Shown here: positions 1 to 5,515 of the stretch, piece after piece | How the letters are laid out: every line of letters begins with the position of its first letter | How positions within the stretch are numbered: position 1 is the stretch's first letter | DNA from: Candidatus Omnitrophota bacterium | GTDB taxonomy: Bacteria; Omnitrophota; Gorgyraeia; JABMRG01; JAFGKX01 | Assembly: GCA_016928375.1 (NCBI GenBank) | Contig: JAFGKX010000012.1 | Location: forward strand, 1 to 10,988 | Length of the DNA stretch: 10,988 nucleotides | Reading direction: 5' to 3' | Made by a program: the position numbers and the translations under genes | The notes under the pieces: model-generated | Told to the model about the DNA's origin: nothing | Seen by the model: only the letters and a program-made list of their open reading frames with translations | Databases searched by the model: none

Positions 1-28
1 CCTCCTTTTAAAATGAGGTATTATAGCA
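1..28 (-). promoter_or_regulatory. extended -10 promoter and ribosome binding site for a gene starting left of the window
   Basis: On the minus strand, positions 28-20 read TGCTATAAT, an extended -10 (TGnTATAAT). Positions 8-1 read AAAGGAGG, a near-perfect Shine-Dalgarno. No good -35 lies 16 to 18 nt upstream of the -10, as is usual for extended -10 promoters. The start codon must lie a few bases beyond the window, and the gene cannot be identified from here. Confidence 0.5.
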
Positions 29-35
29 TGCCTAC

Positions 36-80
36 AATAGGACATTCTTATTTTGGTATAATAGGACATTATCATTTTGG
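36..80. repeat. two direct copies of a 21-nt motif, possible transposase-binding sites
   Basis: The copies lie at 36-56 and 60-80, a 24-nt period. They share AATAGGACATT and ATTTTGG and differ at 2 of 21 positions. Spacing and position near the presumed IS end fit the multiple terminal repeats of IS21-type elements. They could instead be operator sites for the gene that starts left of the window. Confidence 0.6.
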
Positions 81-135
81 GATCACAATAATAAAACCGG
101 GTTAACTCCCCTGTTTTCCAAAGCTAAGATTTAGC

Positions 136-238
136 AATAAAGGCCCAGCAGTGACTTGAGCAGGGCGTGATTGAGACGAGCGAACCCCGCCGCAGGCGGG
201 GTGAGCGTCCCTGCAAAAGTCGCTGCTGGGCCTTTATT
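136..238. repeat. GC-rich nested palindromic repeat at the 3' end of tonB
   Basis: A 16-bp perfect outer stem joins 136-151 to 223-238 (AATAAAGGCCCAGCAG and its complement). Inside are a further 5-bp stem and a 6-bp GCAGGG/CCCTGC stem. A central CCCCGCC/GGCGGGG hairpin lies at 185-201. The outer arm contains the TAA stop of the tonB gene, so the element abuts or replaced the original gene end. It shares TTGAGCAGGGC and CCCGCCGnAGGCGGG with the element at the right end of the window. The RNA would fold strongly and could end or protect the btuB-tonB transcript, but there is no clean U-tract. A small hairpin, GCTAA-GAT-TTAGC, follows at 123-135. Positions 88-122 hold nothing recognisable. Confidence 0.75.
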
Positions 239-911
239 ACTTTTCGAATGAAATCGTGAGCCTGAGGGTAAGGTGGCCTTCTTTTATGTCTCCGCTAAAC
301 GGGGGAAACGGGGATGCGGCATAAACGCTGTCTAGCGCGCATCTATGAAGCGCGGGATCGCTTGTTGACGTATCTTTTATAAGGGACACGCTCCTTAAAT
401 CGCCTGTATTCAATATTGTAAACACCAGATTAACTGCGCCGGTTTTAAACATATAGGGCTTGTTTTCATTTGCCGCATCTTTAATTTTCGCCCAAACAAG
501 CCCGCGGTACTTCATATACGAGGGTTCATTCGTCAGGTCTTTTGAATTATAAGATACAAGCATTTTTTCCGATACTATCGGTTTAACAGACAACGCAACA
601 GGCTTATTGAATAGCAGTTTTTTTGTCTTAAGCGCCGGAGCCTTCTGCGGCACGGCCTTCTGCGGTTTCCCAACCCATGGCGCGGGTGCGGGTGTGTGCG
701 TTTTTATAACATCTTTATCTGAGGCTGTTATATTATCCGGAAGCCTCGCGGCTTTTTTATAATCAGTGGGCCTAAAATAAGTAACCTCTATTTTTTTCTG
801 CCCGGAAATTTTAGGAAAAATCCAGCGCGGGCTTAAGTTTGCGGCTATAAAAACGCCGTGAAGCAGAAATGAAATAATCAGACAATTTCTAAGTATTTTA
901 TCGATAACCAT
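237..911 (-). CDS. tonB: TonB family energy-transducing protein
   Basis: This 224-residue protein should link the inner-membrane ExbB/ExbD motor to outer-membrane receptors, most obviously the neighbouring BtuB. Residues 9-25 form one N-terminal membrane anchor containing S14-x3-H18, the SxxxH motif that TonB proteins use to engage ExbB/ExbD. Residues 70-105 are rich in Pro, Ala and Lys, as expected for a periplasm-spanning linker. Residues about 135-224 resemble the TonB C-terminal domain, with the late SPFPPF segment and a final beta strand ending LTLRLTISFEK. No exbB or exbD is in the window. The start is set by the membrane anchor; there is no Shine-Dalgarno at a usable distance, and a consensus promoter sits directly in front. 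It lies 39 nt after the DUF71 gene, last in the btuB group. Its partner receptor is inferred from position only. Confidence 0.85.
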   Translation of the reverse strand: MVIDKILRNCLIISFLLHGVFIAANLSPRWIFPKISGQKKIEVTYFRPTDYKKAARLPDNITASDKDVIKTHTPAPAPWVGKPQKAVPQKAPALKTKKLLFNKPVALSVKPIVSEKMLVSYNSKDLTNEPSYMKYRGLVWAKIKDAANENKPYMFKTGAVNLVFTILNTGDLRSVSLIKDTSTSDPALHRCALDSVYAASPFPPFSGDIKEGHLTLRLTISFEK

Positions 912-918
912 CGTTTAT

Positions 919-947
919 ATTATATTGCCTTAATTTATAAATGTCAA
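919..947 (-). promoter_or_regulatory. perfect sigma70 promoter for tonB, implying a leaderless mRNA
   Basis: On the minus strand, TTGACA (947-942) and TATAAT (924-919) are both exact consensus and are separated by exactly 17 nt. Initiation about 7 nt after the -10 falls at position 912 or so, next to the ATG at 911, leaving essentially no 5' leader. The only purine-rich stretch, TTAAGGC, is too far upstream and would not be transcribed. This would let tonB be made independently of the B12 riboswitch. Confidence 0.7.
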
Positions 948-950
948 TAT

Positions 951-1619
951 TCATACCTTCGCGTATTGCTGTATATCGAGAAACCAGTGCTCCCAATGGC
1001 CCTTTTTTAAAACAGGCCTGCTTTTTATAATCTTTATGCTGTTTCTGAATATTGGCCCGCCGGTAACAAATGTATGGAATTCGCCGTTTTCACCGCAGGC
1101 GCATATATTTCTTTTTTTAAGATACTTTAACAAATTAGCGTCCACCGGCCTTCCGATAAAATCTTTATCGAATAAATCTGACCTGCAGCTCACAACCACA
1201 GCCTTAAACCCTGAAAATATGAAATCTTCCAGGACTTTATCCGGCGCAATTCCCTATAAAGGTTCTATTGGATTTATTTTTAACTCCCTGCATACCCTGT
1301 CAACCCATTTCCTGTGTTCGCTCAGGTAAATATCGCCGAATATCATGTCAGTAGCGCCTTTTTTTATAAGCGCGGACACTGCGTTTTTAAATTCGCGCTC
1401 GTAAGTTTTCATATCAGGGCTTACTGCTCTTTGCATAATTTGTATGCCTATCGATTCTGCCTGCAGCTTCAAGAGATTCGCTTCAATGCCATGAAAACAG
1501 CATCGCCTATACCTTCTAGATATAAAATTCAGAAGATATTTAACGTGATAACCCTGCTGCATCGCTTTATAGCAGGCAAAGCATGAGTCTTTTCCCCCGC
1601 TCCACGAAGATATAATCAT
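951..1619 (-). pseudogene. DUF71/COG2102 ATP-pyrophosphatase (B12-salvage type), interrupted by an in-frame amber codon
   Basis: Both halves are in the same frame. Residues 1-121 hold the PP-loop SWSGGKDS near residue 5, the family CFHGIEANLL segment, and FGDIYLSEHRKWVDRVC. After TAG at 1256-1254 the frame continues with GIAPDKVLEDFIFSGFKAVVVSC and the hallmark CGENGEFHTFVTGGPIF. The family sequence here is PLWG, so TAG stands in place of the conserved Trp codon, one G-to-A change from TGG. Total length is 222 codons, the usual family size, with no frameshift. Known: comparative genomics split DUF71 into the eukaryote/archaeal diphthamide enzyme (Dph6) and a bacterial group predicted to act in B12 salvage. 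Position directly after riboswitch-controlled btuB (stop and start separated by 1 nt) supports the second. It may be a recent pseudogene, a sequencing error, or read through. The 82-residue second half could only start at an internal ATG lacking the ATP-binding loop. Confidence 0.8.
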
Positions 1620-1620
1620 A

Positions 1621-3522
1621 TTAAAAACGCACCCTCATCCCGGATGTAATGGTAAAGCCTGGCATAGGGTATCCTTTTGATTTTTCGTAGGTCCGGTTGA
1701 ACATGTTATCTATGTTTACAAAATAACGCGTATACTCGCCAACGTCATAATATAAGTCGGTGCCAAACACCCAATAAGGCTTAATCGATATATCATTAGC
1801 GGTATCGCTATAGTCCTTGCTCATATACTCAGTGCGAAACCTTCCGATAATACCCCACGGATGCTTATAAGATAACGACATGTCGAATTTATGCCGCGGC
1901 CTGTAGGTCAAATATTTTTTAGTATCCTTATCTTTTGCCCTTGTAAACGTATAATTAAAAACACCCTTTATGTCCTTTACCAAAACAGCTTCTCCTTCTA
2001 GTTCAATGCCTTCTATGCGCGCCTTGTTTACATTAAACGGCTTCCAATAATAATCGGAAGTGTCCATGCTCCAGTTTATCAGGTCTTTCATTTCGGTCCT
2101 AAACAATGTAACGCCCATCTTTGTGTCGAACGGGAATTTGTCGAATATGTTAAAGCTCATTATATTGTCCGCGCCGATTTCATACGTTTTTCCTTTTTCG
2201 GGCCTGATAGCGCTGTTGCCTTGTGCCCCGCGGCCGTACATAGGCCATATCCAGCTTTCAGGAATCCATTCTTCCGTAGGCCAGTAAATATCATTAAAGG
2301 TCGGCGCGCGGTATGATTTAGCTGCCAGCGCGCGGATTTTACACGGCCCGAGTTTAAGGGCGCCGTTTATGCTGGGCGAAATCTCTGTTCCAAAAGTGGA
2401 ATAATCATCAATCCTTGCGCCGCCTGATACATCAAGCATATCGAAAAATCTTAAATCAGCCAATCCGTATAAAGACCTCACGTCATACGAATGCTTGCCT
2501 GATTGCGAACTGTTTAAAAGATGCTTCTTTACTTCCGCTCCTGCCATTAAAGTGTACTCTTCCAGAAGACAATAGGAGGCCTGTAAATTTACGGCCCTGT
2601 TTTTTATCTGATGCGTACTTTTCTCTAACGGAGCGTATATGGTCTCGGTAAATTCTATCCTGTCTAAATCGGCGTAACTTTGCAATTTAATGCGCAGCTT
2701 ATCGTCAAAATTGGAGTCCCATATCGCGTTTACATAATTCTGCCTCTGGTTCTGCTTGTCGTTGCCGTCAAAGTAATCTATCGGCCCGGGTGTGCCCGAC
2801 TCGCTTTCATGCAGCCTGCCGGACAAAGTCAGAGTATTGTTACTTAATATATCAAAGCCTACTCTTGCGTTTAATGTATCTGATTTATATTTTGAATTAT
2901 CGCGGCATCCCTCGCTACCTTTTTCTGAAGCAGATATAAAATAATCAAACCATTTTATCTTGGCGCTGTTGGTTAATTCAAATGCCTGCGTTCTGTATGT
3001 TCCAAATCGCCCGCTGATAGTAGTCTGCGGAGTTTCGGTTTTGCCTCTTTTTGTTAAAATATTTACCGTGCCTCCTACAGCCCCGGAGCTGTATAAATTC
3101 GAGGACGGGCCTCTGACAACCTCTATACTGTCTATATTTTCCGTACCGTATTCCGATAAATTTACTCCTCCGTCGCGCGGGCTGTTCAATGGTATATTGT
3201 CCATAAGCACAAGAGTCTGGCTTGAACTAGCCCCCCTGAAACGCACAGATGACACCTGGCCTAAACCGCCGTTTTCCATTACTATCGCCGAAGGCAGGTC
3301 TTCAAGCAGGTTTTCCACACTGATACAATTTTTATCCTCTATTTCTTCCTGCGTTATAAGATTCGTTGCCCTTGAAACCTGTCCATATTCCTGGTACAGC
3401 CTTGAAGGAGTAATAACAATGTTGCCCAGATTAAACACATCTTCTTTTTTTTGCTCTTTTTGCTGAGCTAAACCTGAGCTGCTCAAAAAACAGAATAATA
3501 ACACCAGCGCTACTTTCTTCAT
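1621..3522 (-). CDS. btuB: TonB-dependent cobalamin receptor, BtuB-like
   Basis: This 633-residue outer-membrane receptor should import cobalamin or related corrinoids using TonB energy. Residues 1-19 are a signal peptide (MKKVALVLLFCFLSSSGLA). A TonB-box-like stretch, NIVITPSR, lies at 34-41. The plug domain follows at about 50-160, with VSSVRFRGASSSQTLVLMDN and RGPSSNLYSSGAVGG. The remainder is a beta-barrel rich in alternating aromatic strands, with late GADN and FTRAKDKD-type segments, ending in RVRF; a C-terminal Phe is the usual barrel assembly signal. The start at 3522 is chosen over an in-frame ATG 30 nt upstream because AGGAGG stands 4 nt before it and the signal peptide begins there. 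The upstream ATG lies inside the terminator hairpin. A cobalamin riboswitch controls it, which makes the substrate call much firmer than sequence alone would. The next gene starts 1 nt past its stop. Confidence 0.88.
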   Translation of the reverse strand: MKKVALVLLFCFLSSSGLAQQKEQKKEDVFNLGNIVITPSRLYQEYGQVSRATNLITQEEIEDKNCISVENLLEDLPSAIVMENGGLGQVSSVRFRGASSSQTLVLMDNIPLNSPRDGGVNLSEYGTENIDSIEVVRGPSSNLYSSGAVGGTVNILTKRGKTETPQTTISGRFGTYRTQAFELTNSAKIKWFDYFISASEKGSEGCRDNSKYKSDTLNARVGFDILSNNTLTLSGRLHESESGTPGPIDYFDGNDKQNQRQNYVNAIWDSNFDDKLRIKLQSYADLDRIEFTETIYAPLEKSTHQIKNRAVNLQASYCLLEEYTLMAGAEVKKHLLNSSQSGKHSYDVRSLYGLADLRFFDMLDVSGGARIDDYSTFGTEISPSINGALKLGPCKIRALAAKSYRAPTFNDIYWPTEEWIPESWIWPMYGRGAQGNSAIRPEKGKTYEIGADNIMSFNIFDKFPFDTKMGVTLFRTEMKDLINWSMDTSDYYWKPFNVNKARIEGIELEGEAVLVKDIKGVFNYTFTRAKDKDTKKYLTYRPRHKFDMSLSYKHPWGIIGRFRTEYMSKDYSDTANDISIKPYWVFGTDLYYDVGEYTRYFVNIDNMFNRTYEKSKGYPMPGFTITSGMRVRF

Positions 3523-3526
3523 TAAA

Positions 3527-3532
3527 CCTCCT
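3527..3532 (-). promoter_or_regulatory. ribosome binding site fixing the btuB start
   Basis: AGGAGG on the minus strand, 4 nt before the ATG at 3522. It lies just past the U-rich tail of the riboswitch terminator, so it is transcribed only when the terminator is not formed. Confidence 0.8.
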
Positions 3533-3577
3533 AAAATAAAAATCCCCGGCATTCCGATTTACATCGAAATATCGGGG
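3533..3577 (-). terminator. intrinsic terminator of the cobalamin riboswitch expression platform
   Basis: On the minus strand, CCCCG at 3577-3573 pairs with CGGGG at 3548-3544. An inner TATTTCGAT/ATCGGAATG arm, with two G-U pairs, is closed by a GTAA loop, giving about 14 pairs with one mismatch. The tail ATTTTTATTTTA follows at once. Standing between the aptamer and the btuB ribosome binding site, this is the likely OFF structure when cobalamin is bound. Confidence 0.75.
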
Positions 3578-3589
3578 TTGCACCCTGAT
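3571..3589 (-). promoter_or_regulatory. candidate antiterminator hairpin
   Basis: On the minus strand ATCAGGGT-GCA-ACCCCGAT can fold into a hairpin (3 + 4 pairs around one A-C mismatch) that captures ACCCCGAT, the 5' arm of the terminator. The two structures are mutually exclusive, as expected for a transcriptional riboswitch. How the aptamer biases the choice cannot be read directly. Confidence 0.5.
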
Positions 3590-3624
3590 TTACTTCACCC
3601 TATATATCCGCCCATTCCACGAGG

Positions 3625-3666
3625 CTGTCTACTGTCTACGGCCTATCGGCCATTGACTATCGACTA
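3625..3666. repeat. heptamer repeats and a GGCC hairpin between aptamer and expression platform
   Basis: On the plus strand CTGTCTA occurs twice in tandem (3625-3638). GGCC-TATC-GGCC follows (3640-3651), then GACTATC-GACTA (3655-3666). The block is low-complexity and unlike the flanking sequence. The GGCC hairpin could be the optional stem-loop that kisses the aptamer in many cobalamin riboswitches, or the block may be an intergenic heptamer repeat that settled in the leader. Confidence 0.5.
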
Positions 3667-3671
3667 AATAC

Positions 3672-3844
3672 ACAGGCAGGTCTTCTGACTCAAGGATCAC
3701 CCTACTTCCTGCGCCTTCCCGCCTCCATGAAAAGAAGCAGTGGCTTAATGCAGGTTTCGTCACCTTTTACAGCGGCGGGACCGTGTCCGAATCCAACGGA
3801 CTTCCCTATTAAGGCCCCGAATAAGTTCTATCGGAGCCACCTGT
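3672..3844 (-). promoter_or_regulatory. cobalamin (adenosylcobalamin-type) riboswitch aptamer
   Basis: Read on the minus strand from 3844: the P1 arm ACAGG, then the conserved TTAATAGGGAA core, ACGGTCCCGCCGCTGT, GCCACTG, GGCGGGAAGGC, and the B12 box AGTCAGAAGACCTGCC (3690-3675), ending with the P1 partner CCTGT (3676-3672). All the conserved blocks of the family occur in order and at normal distances. It lies about 150 nt ahead of btuB and, when cobalamin binds, should favour the terminator before the gene. The exact ligand preference (adenosyl or other forms) cannot be settled by eye. Confidence 0.95.
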
Positions 3845-3869
3845 ATAACTAATTTTTCAAACAGATATA

Positions 3870-3897
3870 ATTATATTCATCGCAAAAACATTGTCAA
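3870..3897 (-). promoter_or_regulatory. sigma70 promoter of the btuB riboswitch transcript
   Basis: On the minus strand TTGACA (3897-3892) and TATAAT (3875-3870) are both exact consensus with a 16-nt spacer. The expected start, near 3863, is about 20 nt before the aptamer. No terminator hairpin is seen between the preceding nuclease gene and this promoter, so some read-through from the lipid operon is possible. Confidence 0.75.
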
Positions 3898-3914
3898 TGA
3901 TTATTTTTTTATGT

Positions 3915-4340
3915 TCAAACAAGCCCTTCCCGCATTTGCGATAAAGCGCCGTCTACTTCATCCATAAGATTTTTCGCGGAAACGCAGTCAACACCCGTTG
4001 TAATAATAAAATTGCGTAAAACACCGTCATCCGTTGCAACGGTTAAGCCCTGCGATTTATTGTTATACGCCAGGTATTCTATAACAGAATCGGCTGTCTC
4101 GGATGTTTTGGAAAAAATAATTTCAGGATTACCTTTTTCCACTTCTCTCTCTTCGCCTTTTCCGTCATACACAATCGTAACTTTCGTTTTTTTGTAATCG
4201 CAGTATTTCTGCATAATGGTATTTAATTTTTCCCGCGCGAATCCTATGCTTTTGTGCTTTGCGCCTATCAGCCCGGGCCATTTATTTATTATGTTATAGC
4301 CGTCTATAATAAGCCAGGAATCAGCGCCCCATAAATACAT
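3915..4340 (-). CDS. YacP-like NYN domain ribonuclease
   Basis: A 141-residue single-domain protein of the NYN/PIN-like nuclease fold, YacP group. Bacillus Rae1, of this group, is a ribosome-associated mRNA endonuclease. Visible motifs are WLIIDGYNII (D13), VTIVYDG (D59), SETADSVIEYL (D84) and VATDDGVLRN (D104/D105). These acidic positions fit the metal-binding site of NYN nucleases. Size is at the short end for the family (about 140-170). The ATG at 4340 overlaps the end of the preceding membrane-protein gene by 20 nt. AAGGA stands about 10 nt upstream, and no better start lies before the IIDGYN strand. It is the last gene of the lipid operon and its target is unknown, so co-transcription may be only housekeeping linkage. 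Confidence 0.82.
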   Translation of the reverse strand: MYLWGADSWLIIDGYNIINKWPGLIGAKHKSIGFAREKLNTIMQKYCDYKKTKVTIVYDGKGEEREVEKGNPEIIFSKTSETADSVIEYLAYNNKSQGLTVATDDGVLRNFIITTGVDCVSAKNLMDEVDGALSQMREGLV

Positions 4341-4827
4341 TATGTATAAATCCTTTTCCGAACAAAGTTATAGGCGTTACTATCAAAGCTGCCATCAAAA
4401 CACCCGTTATTACCGCCAGAAGCGCATACCTAAACCTTATCTTGAATAACGACGCGGCAAAACAACCTGTCCACATGCCTGTCATAGGCAGCGGTATGCC
4501 AACGAATATCGCCAGGCCTAACGCCTCGTATTTTTCTATGACCGATGCCTTTTTCATTGTTCTGCGGTTGAGCCAGTCAAAAAATTTTACGAACGCGGGA
4601 AACTTTCTTAAATAATTCGAAACCGGCTCAAATAAAAATAACAACGGTATTGCCGGAATCATATTGCCTATTATAGCAAAAAATAAAACTTTTTTAAGCG
4701 GCAATCCTGAAGCTATGCCGAAGGGGATAGCGCCTCTTAGTTCAGATATAGGCATAGCGCCTAAAATCATTACTATTATTTCTTTGGGCGAACTTGTCAA
4801 AAAAAGATTTATTATGCGCTCGATCAT
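4321..4827 (-). CDS. COG2426 (Sm_multidrug_ex, PF06695) membrane protein
   Basis: A 168-residue integral membrane protein with the two signatures of this family: PISELRGAIPFGIASG at residues 26-41 and GIPLPMTGMWTG at 110-121, each followed by hydrophobic segments (45-68, 132-156). The family name suggests small multidrug export, but that is historical and poorly supported. Published structural prediction groups PF06695 with the DedA/VTT superfamily, whose paired re-entrant loops serve lipid or undecaprenyl-phosphate translocation. Following two glycosyltransferases and an acyltransferase, a role in moving a lipid or lipid-linked sugar across the inner membrane is plausible, but is inference. 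It starts 16 nt after the GT2 gene with only AGGGTAGGG as ribosome binding site. Its end overlaps the next gene by 20 nt. Confidence 0.82.
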   Translation of the reverse strand: MIERIINLFLTSSPKEIIVMILGAMPISELRGAIPFGIASGLPLKKVLFFAIIGNMIPAIPLLFLFEPVSNYLRKFPAFVKFFDWLNRRTMKKASVIEKYEALGLAIFVGIPLPMTGMWTGCFAASLFKIRFRYALLAVITGVLMAALIVTPITLFGKGFIHNVFMGR

Positions 4828-4843
4828 CCCTACCCTGCCTTTG

Positions 4844-5515
4844 TTATCTTTTAAAAATTGCCCCTATGGTAAATTTTATAAATCTTAAAGCATCCATAAA
4901 AGGGTTTATGTGGCTTTTTTCCCCGGCATATATGGTTGTTATAGGCACAGATATTATCCTGAAATTTGCTTTGGCCGCCTTAACCAACAACTCTGTTTCT
5001 ATTTCGAATTTACGCGTTTTTATGTTTATGTTTTCCAGCGCTGTTTTTTTGATTAATTTAAATCCGCATTGCGTATCAGGTATATATTGCCCGCATAAAG
5101 AGGATACTATCTGCGACATTAATTGGTTGGTGTAAAGCCTCGTCGCCGGCATGCCTTCGGGGTTGGACAGGCGGTTGCCTATAATAATACCTGCGTCTTC
5201 GTGTTTGTCTGCCTCACTTATAAACAACGGTATTTCTTCCGGGCTATGCTGGCCATCGGCATCCATCGCTATCATATAATCGTATCCGTGTAAAATCGCG
5301 AAATCAAGGCCGTCTTTTAAAGCAGCGCCTTTGCCTTGTTTTTTCGCATGCCTTATGACAGATACACCGCTTTCTTCTGCCAAGCGGTATGTATCGTCGG
5401 TTGAGCCGTCATCAACCACTACAACATTTATTTTATGGCGCAATACGCCTTTTATTACGCCGGCAATATTTTTTCCTTCATTATACGAAGGCAATATCGC
5501 GCATATTTTCTTCAT
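4844..5515 (-). CDS. family 2 glycosyltransferase, dolichol-phosphate-sugar synthase-like
   Basis: A 223-residue GT-A fold enzyme transferring a sugar from a nucleotide donor, probably to a lipid phosphate. Motifs: LPSYNEGKNI at 9-18, VVVVDDGSTDDT at 31-42, the GKGAALKDGL helix at 61-70, the metal-binding DAD in MAMDADGQH at 85-87, GNRL at 113-116, and DTQCGFKLIKK at 147-157, which is typical of DPM1/GtrB-like members. There are no C-terminal membrane helices, unlike GtrB proteins. The start at 5515 forms an ATGA overlap with the acyltransferase stop and begins right at the first beta strand. A longer frame back to 5605 would add 30 unrelated residues read from the upstream gene. The acceptor cannot be told from sequence; polyprenyl phosphate is the leading guess. 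Confidence 0.87.
   Translation of the reverse strand: MKKICAILPSYNEGKNIAGVIKGVLRHKINVVVVDDGSTDDTYRLAEESGVSVIRHAKKQGKGAALKDGLDFAILHGYDYMIAMDADGQHSPEEIPLFISEADKHEDAGIIIGNRLSNPEGMPATRLYTNQLMSQIVSSLCGQYIPDTQCGFKLIKKTALENINIKTRKFEIETELLVKAAKANFRIISVPITTIYAGEKSHINPFMDALRFIKFTIGAIFKR

Larger units (their letters stand above)
1..87 (-). mobile_element. probable terminus of an IS21-type insertion sequence (body lies left of the window)
   Basis: Seen: read on the minus strand, the segment starts with TGTGATCCCAAAATG, carries two direct copies of a 21-nt motif, then an extended -10 and a strong ribosome binding site at the very edge of the window. Known: IS21-family elements begin with TG, carry several roughly 20-nt transposase-binding repeats at their ends, and have a promoter and ribosome binding site just ahead of istA. 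Inference: the outer edge is near position 87 and istA would start just beyond position 1. No transposase sequence is visible and no target duplication can be checked, so the family is tentative. An ordinary promoter region with repeated operators is the main alternative. Confidence 0.45.

Noticed and set aside
136..238. CRISPR-like array or tRNA from the palindromic structure
   Set aside because: There is one nested palindrome, not regularly spaced direct repeats with spacers, and no cloverleaf or anticodon arrangement.
951..1199. Separate 82-residue gene downstream of the DUF71 N-terminal half
   Set aside because: It continues the same frame, lacks its own ribosome binding site, and matches only the C-terminal half of one family, so it was merged into the interrupted gene.
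2960..3466. Plus-strand frame of 168 residues within btuB
   Set aside because: It is the mirror of a clearly receptor-coding region, with no recognisable domain and no separate signals.
1621..3552. btuB start at 3552
   Set aside because: That ATG lies in the riboswitch terminator hairpin. The ATG at 3522 has AGGAGG 4 nt ahead and begins a clean signal peptide.
4794..5135. Plus-strand frames across the GT2 and COG2426 genes
   Set aside because: Antisense shadows of two well-supported genes. No family resemblance and no promoter or ribosome binding site.
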